Source: Tepidiformaceae bacterium (lineage in GTDB: Bacteria; Chloroflexota; Dehalococcoidia; Tepidiformales; Tepidiformaceae). Taken from it: a DNA stretch of 64,000 nucleotides. Under the pieces are notes generated by a model. It had not been told where the DNA came from and ran no database searches. It saw only the letters and a program-made list of their open reading frames with translations. Shown here in pieces: positions 54,587 through 62,964 of this stretch. The translations under genes and the position numbers were made by a program. The stretch covers positions 2,085,289 to 2,149,288 of the forward strand of contig OY282446.1 of assembly GCA_958295975.1 (NCBI GenBank). Reading direction: 5' to 3'. Position 1 is the first letter of the stretch, and every line of letters begins with the position of its first letter.

Positions 54587-56953
54587 ATGTGGAAAGCACT
54601 CAGCTGGCCCGGGGAATCGCGGCTGTATTACGCGGCATGCGTGATTCTGATCATTGCCGCCGCGGGACTGCGTTTCTATAACCTGCCATCCAGATCGCTC
54701 ACGCACGACGAGACTACGGCCGCGAACAACGCGAATGGCACGCTCAGCCAGGTTGTCGAGAATACTCGCGAATATAATTCATCACCTATACTCTGGCCCC
54801 TCGGCCTCTGGGCAATCCAGAAAATCGAGAGTTCCCCTCTCAGCGTCCGTATCGTGCCAGCAATTGCAAGCACACTCGCGGTCGCCGCCCTGGTATTTCT
54901 GCTCCCACGAGCCGGAGTCGAGCGCTCGACCGCATTGCTCGCCGGGGTTCTGCTGGCAGTATCCACTACGGCGATCCATGCAGCCCAACATGTGCGAGAG
55001 TACTCACTTGATGCCCTGCTGGTCGTAGTGATGCTGACAGGCGCATTATGGTATTTGAAGGAAGAGAAAAAATGGATACTGCTGATATCCCTGTTCGTCG
55101 CCCCGCTGCTCCAGTACGGCCTTGCACTCTTCGGTGCGGCCCTGATTCTGATGATCGTGATTAAAAGATGGACGGATTCGAGGAACAACGGGACGGGAAG
55201 AATCTTTCCATACTCTCTTCGAAACTTCAGCTTTTTCATCGCGCCGCCAATGCTTTCCCTAGCTCTCGGAAGCATCATCACATGGTTCATTACTCTTCGT
55301 TACCACGGTACTGGTCATGGGAGGGATAGTTATCTTGAGAATTACTATTACCGGGGAGAGCTAACAGATATACCAGCAGTCTTGAGGTTTGTCCTGCAAG
55401 GCTGGGAAAACATACTGGAATTCCACTTCGAAACCATTCCGGTTATCATGGTAATATCCGTCATATTTACGGCATTTATTTTGCGTAATTCATTCCGCAC
55501 CAATGGAATGATGATTCTGTTTCTGGCCGTGATAGCAGTAGCATCAATTTCCGTCATCCTCGGACTTTACCCATTGATCCAGCAGAGGACTGGAACTGGG
55601 CATGAGCGGCATATTCTGCTCTGGGGACCGGTTGTCGTGTTGACATTCACGCAATCCATCATGGTCATTGCAAATATAGTCATCGAGAAGATGTCGAAAA
55701 TTCGGAAAATTAATCTACGTCATCCCGTTGCATACCGTTCTGCTTTTCTCGCTATATTCATCGCTACAGTCACCGTTGGAGGAATATGGAACATCTCAAA
55801 ATATCAGACACTGTATCGTGATCCCGATGGAACCAGATCCATCCTTGAGTTCCTCGAACAAAATATGGAAGACGACGATATTATCATATGGGTGCCCTTC
55901 CCTCGAAGTATAATCACGTTCTATCGAGGAGATATGTATCGGAAAAATATGAAAGAGAGCATTGCGATGGTTGAAAATGGTAATCCGGAATATGATTCAT
56001 GGGACAAAGAGCGATACCTGGAGGTTCTGAAAAATTTGCCAGACACCACCAAGAGGATCTGGATTGTCCACCAAGATGACCTGCATGGATATGAGATTCT
56101 TGCGCATCTCTACGATCCAGATATGGTTACGATCGAATGGACTGCACCATCTATCGAATTGCTATCGCTCTCTCTGGTCGCGGATGCCAGGCAAGCAGTC
56201 CGGTATTTCCGGGATTTTGAGGAAAACAGACAGGAAATCCTGGAGGATCCCGGTGATATCGTCTTGCGAACCGATCAGTATGAGGTGTATCTTGGCAAAC
56301 GCACAATCTTGTACGCTGCCTCGGAGAATTGCGAAACTATACCGCATACCTCCCATATCGTCTTGCAAATTTTCCCCATGGATCAAAACGATCTTCCGCT
56401 TTCCTTCCGGAAAATTGGCTACGAGAATCTCGACTTCACATTTTCGAATATCTATGTTGCTTTCGGAGAAAAATGTTTTGCCGTGCGATTTTTGCCAGAC
56501 TATCCCATTGATCGTATTTGGACGGGAGCCGCCGGAGGGGAACTGCGTTTTATCTATCCGGGAGCATCGTTGAGGCCGGTGGACATCGATGAGGAATTCA
56601 TTGAGAATCTCCCTGCCCCTGTTCTGAAACATGATCCTTGGAGCATCTACTCCGTGGGACGCCATTTGGTGTATGTCGGAGACTGCGATTCCGGCCAGAC
56701 CATTCCTCCCTTTTTCGTCCATCTTTATCCCGTCGAAGTGGCGGACCTTCCGGTCGAGCGGCAAGAGCACGGATTCGCGAACCGCGATTTTTACTTTTCG
56801 CACGATGGCGGTGTTGTTGGGGATGCATGTGTTGCGGTGCGGGAACTCGCGGACTACCCGATCGATTACATCCATGTGGGGCAGTACGACGAAACGGGGC
56901 AGATTTGGGAGGCGACGATCGAGTGGGAAGCGGGAGGACCGCCGCCGGAATAG
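54587..56953 (+). CDS. GT-C-type membrane protein with duplicated C-terminal domain (AT-rich gene)
   Basis: 788 aa. N-terminal part (about 1-410) has 9-11 hydrophobic segments and the loop SLTHDETTAANNANGTLSQV, with the Asp-Glu characteristic of GT-C enzymes; HVREYSLDALLVVVMLTGAL follows. The C-terminal ~220 residues contain two copies of a beta-rich domain (about 575-670 and 680-780) sharing IP-hydrophobic..V.L..FP/YPMD..DLP and ...ADYPID(R/Y)I.(T/V)G patterns. The DNA is much AT-richer than the neighbours, pointing to horizontal acquisition. Function as glycosyltransferase is inferred; the repeats are unassigned. Confidence 0.72.
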   Translation: MWKALSWPGESRLYYAACVILIIAAAGLRFYNLPSRSLTHDETTAANNANGTLSQVVENTREYNSSPILWPLGLWAIQKIESSPLSVRIVPAIASTLAVAALVFLLPRAGVERSTALLAGVLLAVSTTAIHAAQHVREYSLDALLVVVMLTGALWYLKEEKKWILLISLFVAPLLQYGLALFGAALILMIVIKRWTDSRNNGTGRIFPYSLRNFSFFIAPPMLSLALGSIITWFITLRYHGTGHGRDSYLENYYYRGELTDIPAVLRFVLQGWENILEFHFETIPVIMVISVIFTAFILRNSFRTNGMMILFLAVIAVASISVILGLYPLIQQRTGTGHERHILLWGPVVVLTFTQSIMVIANIVIEKMSKIRKINLRHPVAYRSAFLAIFIATVTVGGIWNISKYQTLYRDPDGTRSILEFLEQNMEDDDIIIWVPFPRSIITFYRGDMYRKNMKESIAMVENGNPEYDSWDKERYLEVLKNLPDTTKRIWIVHQDDLHGYEILAHLYDPDMVTIEWTAPSIELLSLSLVADARQAVRYFRDFEENRQEILEDPGDIVLRTDQYEVYLGKRTILYAASENCETIPHTSHIVLQIFPMDQNDLPLSFRKIGYENLDFTFSNIYVAFGEKCFAVRFLPDYPIDRIWTGAAGGELRFIYPGASLRPVDIDEEFIENLPAPVLKHDPWSIYSVGRHLVYVGDCDSGQTIPPFFVHLYPVEVADLPVERQEHGFANRDFYFSHDGGVVGDACVAVRELADYPIDYIHVGQYDETGQIWEATIEWEAGGPPPE

Positions 56954-57306
56954 CCGGACGACGGTCCGCGCGGAGCCGCCGGCAGGGGCCGCGTTTGCCC
57001 GTTAACGGGGCGGGTGGCACGGTGGACGGGCAGCGCCTGCTGCCGCCGAATCCCCTTCGCGGGGAGCGGGGGAACCGCCACATCGGGGCGAACCGCATCC
57101 GCGGGCGACACCTCCAGTCGCAGCCCGTCAGCTAACCCCGCAGGCGTAGGAGGGACCTCACGTGGGGGTCTCTCGACCGCTCGTTCCGGTTCGCGCGCGA
57201 CGCCCGGACCCGAACCGCCCGGGACGGCCATGCGGCCCCGACGACGAAGCCTGGCGCCGTTCCCGTGGCGGGGACGCCGCCGCCGATGCTCGCCGGAGGT
57301 GAACCC
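56954..57306 (+). other. 353-base leader region with the c-di-AMP riboswitch
   Basis: No gene is seen. The first ~70 bases are featureless and GC-rich. Then comes the riboswitch (57026-57155), followed by about 150 bases that can form CGGTTCG/CGAACCG (57187-57193 with 57211-57217), a possible expression-platform hairpin. GGAGGTG near 57296 is the ribosome-binding site of the next ORF. Confidence 0.6.
57026..57155 (+). promoter_or_regulatory. ydaO/yuaA-type cyclic di-AMP riboswitch
   Basis: Family landmarks in order: CGCCTGC (5' P1 side, 57034-57040), GCCGAATCC, GGGGAGCGGGGGAACCGCCA, CATCGGGGCGAACCGC, then CCGTCAGCTAACCCCGCAGGC, whose GCAGGCGT (57140-57147) closes P1. These conserved blocks are those of RF00379, which normally turns genes off at high c-di-AMP, often cell-wall hydrolases or potassium transporters. 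Here the next ORF is only 60 aa and begins about 150 bases on. Confidence 0.85.
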
Positions 57307-57489
57307 GTGATCGAGCACGAACTGGCCCGGTCGGTCCTTCTGGAGCGCTCCCAGCTGCTGAACTCGCCGGAATGGCGGTTCCGCAAGGAGTGGGACGCCC
57401 TGCGCGCCGAAGAGGCGCTCGCCCGCGATCTCGCGGACGAGGAACTGCGGATCGACCGTCTTCGCGACAGGCTCGCGCGCGCGGCCTAG
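57307..57489 (+). CDS. 60-aa coiled-coil protein downstream of the riboswitch
   Basis: The GTG at 57307 follows GGAGGTG at a good distance. The product (EHELARSVLLERSQLLNSPE, WRFRKEWDALRAEEALARDL, ADEELRIDRLRDRLARAA) is one long charged helix with heptad-like Leu/Ala pattern. No family is recognised. Riboswitch, small ORF and a strong terminator 56 bases after its stop form a self-contained unit. A regulatory or envelope role is only guessed from the riboswitch. Confidence 0.6.
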   Translation: MIEHELARSVLLERSQLLNSPEWRFRKEWDALRAEEALARDLADEELRIDRLRDRLARAA

Positions 57490-57545
57490 CGCCGCTGAAC
57501 GCGAGGGCCGCGCCCGCGGGCGGGGTCCGGTTTCGGGCACATCAG

Positions 57546-57573
57546 GGGCGGGGGTCCGCACGGACCCCCGCCC
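57546..57573 (+). terminator. strong hairpin terminator
   Basis: Perfect 13-bp stem GGGCGGGGGTCCG with CGGACCCCCGCCC around a CA loop, followed by TTGCGT. It closes the riboswitch unit. A -10-like TATGCT follows at 57579-57584 and may be part of the dnaX promoter. Confidence 0.75.
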
Positions 57574-57673
57574 TTGCGTATGCTGGGGGGAGCGGGCGGG
57601 CGCGAAGGCCGCGCCGGTTCGCGGACGCGACGCGCGCGGAACGTCCGGCGCGTTCGCGTGATCGGGAGGAACG

Positions 57674-59173
57674 GTGCTCTACGGCAAATGGCGCCCGCGC
57701 GGCTTCGACGAGGTGGTCGGCCAGGACCACGTGGTGGCCACGCTGCGGAACGCGCTGATCACGGACCAGGTGGCGCACGCCTACCTGTTCTCGGGGCCGC
57801 GCGGCACGGGCAAGACCACCACCGCCCGCATCCTCGCGAAGGCGGTGAACTGCCGGGAGCGCCGCGAGGGCGACCCCTGCAACGCCTGCCGCGCCTGCGA
57901 GGCGATCAACCGCGGGAACGCGCTCGACCTGATCGAGATGGACGCGGCCAGCAACCGCGGCATCGACGACGTGCGCGAGCTGCGCGACAAGATCGCGTTC
58001 GCGCCCAGCGACCTCGACCGCAAGGTGTACCTGCTCGACGAGGTGCACATGCTCACCACGGGCGCCTTCAACGCCCTCCTCAAGACGCTGGAGGAGCCGC
58101 CGCCGCACGCCATCTTCATCCTCGCCACGACCGAGCTGCACGAGCTGCCGCCGACCATCGTCTCCCGCTGCCAGCGCTTCGATTTCCGGCGCGTGTCCGT
58201 GGAGGCGATGGTCGAGCGCCTCGGCTACATCGCCGGGCGGGAGGGCTACGCCGTGCCCGAGGAGGGGCTGCTGGCCATCGCGCGGGAGGCGCGCGGGGCG
58301 CTGCGGGACGCCATCACCCTGCTCGAACAGATCGCCGCCACCTACGGCCCCGCGCCGGGCACCGACGACGTGCTCGAGGGGCTGGGGCTGGTGCGCGACG
58401 AGCGCACGGAGCGGCTGGCCGGGGCGCTCGCCGCGCGGGACCTGGGCGCGGCCCTCGCCCTCGCCCGCGAGGTGGCCGCCGACGGCCTCGACATCGCGCG
58501 CTTCACGCGGGAGACGATCGACACCCTGCGCGAGCGCCTGCTCGCCGCCGCCCGCGAGCGCGCCCCCGAGGTGGAGACGCTGACGGCGGCGGTGGCGGAG
58601 CTGGCGGGGGCCGACTTCCGCCGCGATCCGGGCAACCCCGTGCCCCTGGAGGTGGCCTGCGCCGCCGCCGTGCTCGGCCCCGCCCGCGCCGTCGCGCCCG
58701 CCGCGCCCGCCCCCGCCGGGGAGCGCGCGCAGAGCGGGGGCGAGGGCCGTCCGCGCCGTCCCGCGCGCCCGCGGCGGCCCGCGGGCGGGGCCTCCGGCGA
58801 GGACGCGCGCAGCCGCGAGCAGCGCTTCCTCGACGAGCTCTACGCGCGCTGCAAGATGGCCCAGCCCACGCTCGCCGCCTGGCTGAACGGCTCCTGCGAG
58901 GTGCTGGCCATGGACGGCGACGAGCTCAGGCTCGGCTTCTACCATCCCATCCACATGCAGAAGATCGACAACGACGGGCGCACGCTCGTGGAGCAGAAGG
59001 CGGGGGAGATGCTGGAGCGTCCGGTGACGCTGTCGGTGGAGCGCATCGAGAAGGCCGCGCCCGCGCGCGCGCCCGTGAGGGGCGGGCACCTGGCGAAGGC
59101 GGCGCGGGCCATGGGGGCCAAACCCGTCGAGTCCGGCGACGGCCCGCCGCCGCCCCCGCCGGAGCGCTCCTGA
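57674..59173 (+). CDS. dnaX: DNA polymerase III subunits gamma/tau
   Basis: 499 aa clamp-loader ATPase. GTG start; LYGKWRPRGFDEVVGQDHVV is diagnostic. Walker A GPRGTGKT at 41-48, zinc cysteines 60, 69, 72 and 75, DEVHML (Walker B) and SRC sensor motif. The C-terminal ~130 residues are a Pro/Arg-rich linker and a tau-like end. The length is short for tau, so a separate gamma form by frameshifting is not evident. It shares one base with the start of ebfC (TGATG). Confidence 0.95.
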   Translation: MLYGKWRPRGFDEVVGQDHVVATLRNALITDQVAHAYLFSGPRGTGKTTTARILAKAVNCRERREGDPCNACRACEAINRGNALDLIEMDAASNRGIDDVRELRDKIAFAPSDLDRKVYLLDEVHMLTTGAFNALLKTLEEPPPHAIFILATTELHELPPTIVSRCQRFDFRRVSVEAMVERLGYIAGREGYAVPEEGLLAIAREARGALRDAITLLEQIAATYGPAPGTDDVLEGLGLVRDERTERLAGALAARDLGAALALAREVAADGLDIARFTRETIDTLRERLLAAARERAPEVETLTAAVAELAGADFRRDPGNPVPLEVACAAAVLGPARAVAPAAPAPAGERAQSGGEGRPRRPARPRRPAGGASGEDARSREQRFLDELYARCKMAQPTLAAWLNGSCEVLAMDGDELRLGFYHPIHMQKIDNDGRTLVEQKAGEMLERPVTLSVERIEKAAPARAPVRGGHLAKAARAMGAKPVESGDGPPPPPPERS

Positions 59174-59538
59174 TGGCGAAGGGATCGGGACGCAACCGCT
59201 ACCTGCGCCGCGGCGGCGGCGGCGGGGGTGGGCAGCGCCCGCGCGGGGACCAGATGGCCGAGGCCCAGGCCATGCTCCAGCGCGCGCAGGAACAGCTCGC
59301 CGCGCAGACGGTCGAGGGCAGCGCCGGGGGCGGGGCCGTGCGCGTCACCATGAACGGCGAGCAGAAGGTGCAGGCCATCAAGATCGAGCCCGACGTGGTC
59401 GATCCGGACGACGTGGAGCTGCTGGAGGACCTGATCCTGGCCGCCATCCACGACGCCGCCGAACGCGCCAGCGCGCTGCAGGCGGATTCGCTCGGCATGT
59501 TGACGGGCGGGCTCGCCCCGCCCGGCGCCGGCGGCTGA
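59173..59538 (+). CDS. YbaB/EbfC-family nucleoid-associated protein
   Basis: 121 aa, overlapping dnaX by one base. The core RAQEQLAAQTVEGSAGGGAV, VRVTMNGEQKVQAIKIEPDV and LLEDLILAAIHDA is the YbaB fold, a dimeric DNA-binding protein. The N-terminal ~30 residues are an Arg/Gly-rich extension (RYLRRGGGGGGGQRPRGDQ) not usual in the family, possibly adding nonspecific DNA contact. dnaX-ybaB-recR is a conserved order. Confidence 0.9.
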   Translation: MAKGSGRNRYLRRGGGGGGGQRPRGDQMAEAQAMLQRAQEQLAAQTVEGSAGGGAVRVTMNGEQKVQAIKIEPDVVDPDDVELLEDLILAAIHDAAERASALQADSLGMLTGGLAPPGAGG

Positions 59539-59545
59539 GGCGGGC

Positions 59546-60151
59546 GTGTCCGCCGCCGGAGCGCCGGAGCCCATCGCGCGCCTGATCCAGGAGTTCGCCA
59601 GGCTGCCGGGCATCGGCCCCCGGTCCGCCCAGCGCCTCGCCTACCACGTGCTGCGCGCGCCCGAGGACGAGGCCCTCGCCCTGGCGCGCGCCCTCGGCGA
59701 CGTGAAGCGGCGCATCGTGTTCTGCGGCGCCTGCTTCAACATCACCGAGGACGACCCCTGCGCGCTGTGCGCGGACGAGCAGCGCGACCGCGCGCTCATC
59801 TGCGTGGTGGAGGAGCCGCTGGACGTGCTGGTGATGGAGCGCACGGGCGGCTACCGCGGCCTCTACCACGTGCTCCACGGCGCGCTCAGTCCGATCGAGG
59901 GCGTCGGCCCCGACCAGCTGCGCGTGCGCGAACTCGCGGGGCGCGTGGAGGGGGGCGGCGTGACGGAGGTGATCATGGCCACCAACCCCAGCCTCGAGGG
60001 CGAGGCCACCTCCATGTACCTGCAGCGCCTGCTGCAGCCGCTGGGCGTGCGCGTCACGCGGCTGGCGCGCGGGCTGCCCAGCGGGGCGGACATCGAATAC
60101 ATGGACGACCTCACGCTCGCGCGCGCGCTCGAGGGGCGGCAGGAGCTGTAG
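59546..60151 (+). CDS. recR: recombination protein RecR
   Basis: 201 aa, GTG start. HhH region (ARLPGIGPRSAQRLAYHVL), zinc finger Cys60-Cys63-Cys72-Cys75, Toprim domain starting ALICVVEEPLDVLVMERTG, and the Walker-B-like end VTRLARGLPSGADIEYMDDL. With RecO it loads RecA onto SSB-coated ssDNA. recO begins one base after its stop. Confidence 0.97.
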   Translation: MSAAGAPEPIARLIQEFARLPGIGPRSAQRLAYHVLRAPEDEALALARALGDVKRRIVFCGACFNITEDDPCALCADEQRDRALICVVEEPLDVLVMERTGGYRGLYHVLHGALSPIEGVGPDQLRVRELAGRVEGGGVTEVIMATNPSLEGEATSMYLQRLLQPLGVRVTRLARGLPSGADIEYMDDLTLARALEGRQEL

Positions 60152-60152
60152 C

Positions 60153-60938
60153 GTGCCGAGGCCGCGCGTCTACCGCGCCGAGGGCGTCGTGCTGCGCCGC
60201 CGCAACCTCGGCGAGGCGGACAGCATCCTCACCGTGTTCAGCCTCGGGGAGGGCAAGTTCGACGCCATCGCGCGCGGCGTGCGCAAGGCCCGCAGCCGCA
60301 TGCGCGGCCACCTCGAACCGCTCACGCGCAGCCGCCTGCTGCTTGCGCGCGGGCGCACGCTCGACGTCTTCACGCAGGCCGAGACGATCTCCGCCCACCG
60401 CCGCCTGCGCGAGGATCTGGCCGCCAGCGCGGAGGCCCTCTGCTGCCTCGAGCTGGTTGACCGCTTCACGGGCGAGCGCGAACCCCTGCCGGAGCTCTAC
60501 GCGCTGCTGGTGGCGGCGCTGGAGGCGCTCGACGCTGGCGGCGGGCCGCTGGCGGCGCGCCACTTCGAGCAGGGCCTGCTCTCGCTCCTCGGCTACGAGC
60601 CGCGCATCGACGCCTGCGCCCTCTGCGAGGGGCGGCTGCCGGAGGAGGAGACGCTGCTCTCCCCGACGGCGGGCGGGCTCGTCTGCCGCCCCTGCCGTCC
60701 CCGCGCGGGCGGCGGACGCGCCGTCTCCGTGACCGTGGTCAAGCTGCTGCGCTTCGCGCGGCGCGTCGATGCGGAGACCTTCGCGGCGCTGCGGGCGGGG
60801 CCCGCCGAGGCCGAGGAGCTGCGCGCGGCCATCGCCGAGCTCGTGCGGTATCATCTCGACCGCGAGCCCAACGCGCGCCGCTTCGCGGAAGGCGTGGGCG
60901 CGCTCGACCGCCTCGCCGCGCGGGGGCGTTTCCCCTGA
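60153..60938 (+). CDS. recO: DNA repair protein RecO
   Basis: 261 aa, GTG start. The N-terminal OB fold begins YRAEGVVLRRRNLGEADSIL; the middle has EPLTRSRLLLARGRTLDVFT; a Cys pair at CALCEGRLPE and CRPC forms the zinc site. Length and order are normal. It is the last gene of the dnaX-recO run. Confidence 0.94.
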   Translation: MPRPRVYRAEGVVLRRRNLGEADSILTVFSLGEGKFDAIARGVRKARSRMRGHLEPLTRSRLLLARGRTLDVFTQAETISAHRRLREDLAASAEALCCLELVDRFTGEREPLPELYALLVAALEALDAGGGPLAARHFEQGLLSLLGYEPRIDACALCEGRLPEEETLLSPTAGGLVCRPCRPRAGGGRAVSVTVVKLLRFARRVDAETFAALRAGPAEAEELRAAIAELVRYHLDREPNARRFAEGVGALDRLAARGRFP

Positions 60939-60991
60939 CGGCGGACGCGGTAGACTAACGGGCGCGAGGTCGCTCGCCGCGGGAGGTTCCC

Positions 60992-61459
60992 ATGCCCCTC
61001 TACGAGTACTACTGCCAGCCCTGTCACGGGGTGTTCGAGGAATTGCGCCCCATGCGCGAGGCCTCCGAGCCCGTGCCCTGTCCGGACTGCTACGAGGAGG
61101 CGGGGCGCATCATGCCCACGTCCTTCTCGGCCTTCACCTTCCGCGACGGCTATCCGCGCAAGATTCCCGACGACGGCACCTACTGGCACCTGGGCAAGAA
61201 GGTGAGCAAGCGGCTCACCGGCGGGCGCCCGAACGAGCATCCCGAGATCAACAAGCCGAAGCCGAAGCCGGGTCTCACGCGGGGCGAGCGCTCCGCCCTG
61301 ACCGACATGCGCGAGACGGCCGCGAAGGGCGATCTCGTGGACATGTTCAACAACCCCATCGGCCCCGGCGAGGTGCGCGCCGCCTACGAACGGCGCGACG
61401 TGATCAAGAAGGGCGTGCCCAGCCGCCTCACCCCGGAGATGAAGCGCAAGTTCCGCTAG
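60992..61459 (+). CDS. FmdB-like zinc-ribbon protein with extension
   Basis: 155 aa; GGGAGG before the ATG. The first ~45 residues (PLYEYYCQPCHGVFEELRPM, PCPDCYEEAGRIMP) are a FmdB/CxxC regulatory zinc ribbon, usually about 70-110 aa. The C-terminal ~100 residues are charged and not assigned (KVSKRLTGGRPNEHPEINKP, ENMFNNP-like VDMFNNPIGPGEV). Small cytosolic, possibly a nucleic-acid-binding regulator. The TAG stop shares a CTAG with the convergent gene. Confidence 0.85.
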   Translation: MPLYEYYCQPCHGVFEELRPMREASEPVPCPDCYEEAGRIMPTSFSAFTFRDGYPRKIPDDGTYWHLGKKVSKRLTGGRPNEHPEINKPKPKPGLTRGERSALTDMRETAAKGDLVDMFNNPIGPGEVRAAYERRDVIKKGVPSRLTPEMKRKFR

Positions 61460-61926
61460 AGCGAGGCGAGGACGCCGGTGGCCGCGCCGATGGCCGCCAG
61501 GATCAACGCCGTGGCGCCGGTGAACGCCAGCGCGAGGCGCAGCTTCAGATCCTGCCGGAGGAGCGTCTGCTCGTTGGCGAAGTCCTTGCGGAGGGCCGCC
61601 GTCTCGTTGGCGGAGTCCTTGCGGAGGGCCGCCATCTCGTTGGTGAAATCCTCCCGCAGCGCCGCGTTCCCCCGCGCCATGTCGTCCCTGAGGGTCTCGA
61701 TATCGCCCCTGAGGGCTCCGATGTCGTTGGCAACGTCGTTGCGGAGGATGTCGAAGTCCTTGCGAAGAAAATCGAGATCCTTGCGGAGGAAGGCGATGTC
61801 GTCCTTCGTGGCGAGGTTCGCGCCGATGTCCTCGGCGAAGGCGGAGACAAGGGCGTTCGCCTGAGCTTCGGCGAAGCCCGCCTGCCGCAGCCGCTGGGAC
61901 GCCTTGAGCGTGTCGAACGCCACCAT
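61456..61926 (-). CDS. DUF1640-like coiled-coil protein with C-terminal membrane anchor
   Basis: 156 aa. N-terminal FDTLKASQRLRQAGFAEAQA, NALVSAFAEDIGANLATKDD resembles the DUF1640/CCDC90 family. A coiled-coil part with about nine imperfect repeats of an LRKD(F/L) heptad-like unit (LRKDLDFLRKDFDILRNDVA) runs from about 47 to 128. One membrane helix at about 133-153 (LALAFTGATALILAAIGAAT) ends it. Similar proteins are abundant in Chloroflexota and other bacteria; function unknown (mitochondrial relatives regulate the calcium uniporter). Confidence 0.7.
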   Translation of the reverse strand: MVAFDTLKASQRLRQAGFAEAQANALVSAFAEDIGANLATKDDIAFLRKDLDFLRKDFDILRNDVANDIGALRGDIETLRDDMARGNAALREDFTNEMAALRKDSANETAALRKDFANEQTLLRQDLKLRLALAFTGATALILAAIGAATGVLASL

Positions 61927-61977
61927 GGCGGGATCGTACGCGCCCGCTGGCGGCCCCGCAACGGGCGGGACGCGGCG

Positions 61978-62964
61978 TCAGGCGCGGCGCGTGAGCACGT
62001 AGCCGCCCAGCTCGTCGAGCGTGCGGCGCGCGTCGCCCGCGGGCAGCGCGGCGAGCCCCTCCGCGGCGCGCTCCGCGAATTCGCGCGCCAGCGACCGCGC
62101 CGCCTCGATGGCGTCCGATTCGACGACGGCGGCGATGGCCTCCGGCAGGCGCGCCTCGCGTTCGTCCCCGGCGGCGAGGAAGCGGCGCACGGGGTTCCGC
62201 CGCGGGGCCGCCTCAAGGTAGAAGAGCGCGGGCAGCGTGATCGTGCCCTCCAGCAGGTCGCCGCCCGCGGGCTTGCCCATCTCCGCCTCGTCTCCCACGA
62301 AATCGAGGATGTCGTCGATGATCTGGAAGGCCATGCCGAGGTTGTAGCCGTAGCCGCGCAGGGCCTCGACGCCCTCCTCGTCGCATCCGGCCAGCATGGC
62401 CCCGCCCTGCGTCGAGGTGGCGAAGAGCGCCGCCGTCTTGCCCCCGATGCGCCAGAGGTAGTGCTGCACGTCACGCCCCACGTCGAAGGCGGCGGCGTCC
62501 TGGTCCAGCTCCCCGCTCGTCATCTTCATGAGCGTGAGGGCGAAGAGGCGGGTGACGGGGAGGCTGCCCGTGCGCGTCACCATCTCCGCCGCGTTGGCGA
62601 ACATGAAGTCGCCGAGCAGCACCGTCAGGGCGTTGTCGAACACGGCGTTGGCGGTGGGCCGCCCGCGGCGGCTGCCCGCCCCGTCCACCACGTCGTCGTG
62701 CACGAGGCTGGCCGTGTGCAGCAGCTCGATGGCCGCGCCGAGGGGAGTCAGGCGGTTGAGGTTGTAGTCGCCGAAGGCCCCGGCCAGCAGCACGAGCGCG
62801 GGCCGCAGCCGCTTGCCGCGCGGCGCGAGGGCGTGGTCGAGCATCCGCCGCAGGGGGGCCAGCTCCACGCGCTTCACCGACTCCAGCAGGTCGTCCACGA
62901 GGATCATGTCCTCGGCCACGGGCCCGTAGAGCGCGGCCATCTGCGCCATCTGCGCCTGCGTCAC
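61978..62964 (-). CDS. polyprenyl (isoprenyl) diphosphate synthase
   Basis: 328 aa. Both Asp-rich motifs are seen, DDVVD at 90-94 and DDILD at 217-221, with a GKRLRPALVLL region before. The residues ahead of the first motif (AAIELLHTASLVH) lack the bulky aromatic pair that limits chain length, so a long-chain product (for quinones, such as octaprenyl) is likely. The GTG start overlaps the tatD stop. It would supply the quinone tail or the bactoprenol precursor. Confidence 0.92.
   Translation of the reverse strand: MTQAQMAQMAALYGPVAEDMILVDDLLESVKRVELAPLRRMLDHALAPRGKRLRPALVLLAGAFGDYNLNRLTPLGAAIELLHTASLVHDDVVDGAGSRRGRPTANAVFDNALTVLLGDFMFANAAEMVTRTGSLPVTRLFALTLMKMTSGELDQDAAAFDVGRDVQHYLWRIGGKTAALFATSTQGGAMLAGCDEEGVEALRGYGYNLGMAFQIIDDILDFVGDEAEMGKPAGGDLLEGTITLPALFYLEAAPRRNPVRRFLAAGDEREARLPEAIAAVVESDAIEAARSLAREFAERAAEGLAALPAGDARRTLDELGGYVLTRRA

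Noticed and set aside
56954-57160. SRP (4.5S) RNA gene upstream of dnaX
   Set aside because: This is a frequent place for ffs, but the conserved SRP Alu/S-domain motifs are missing, and the sequence instead fits the c-di-AMP riboswitch.
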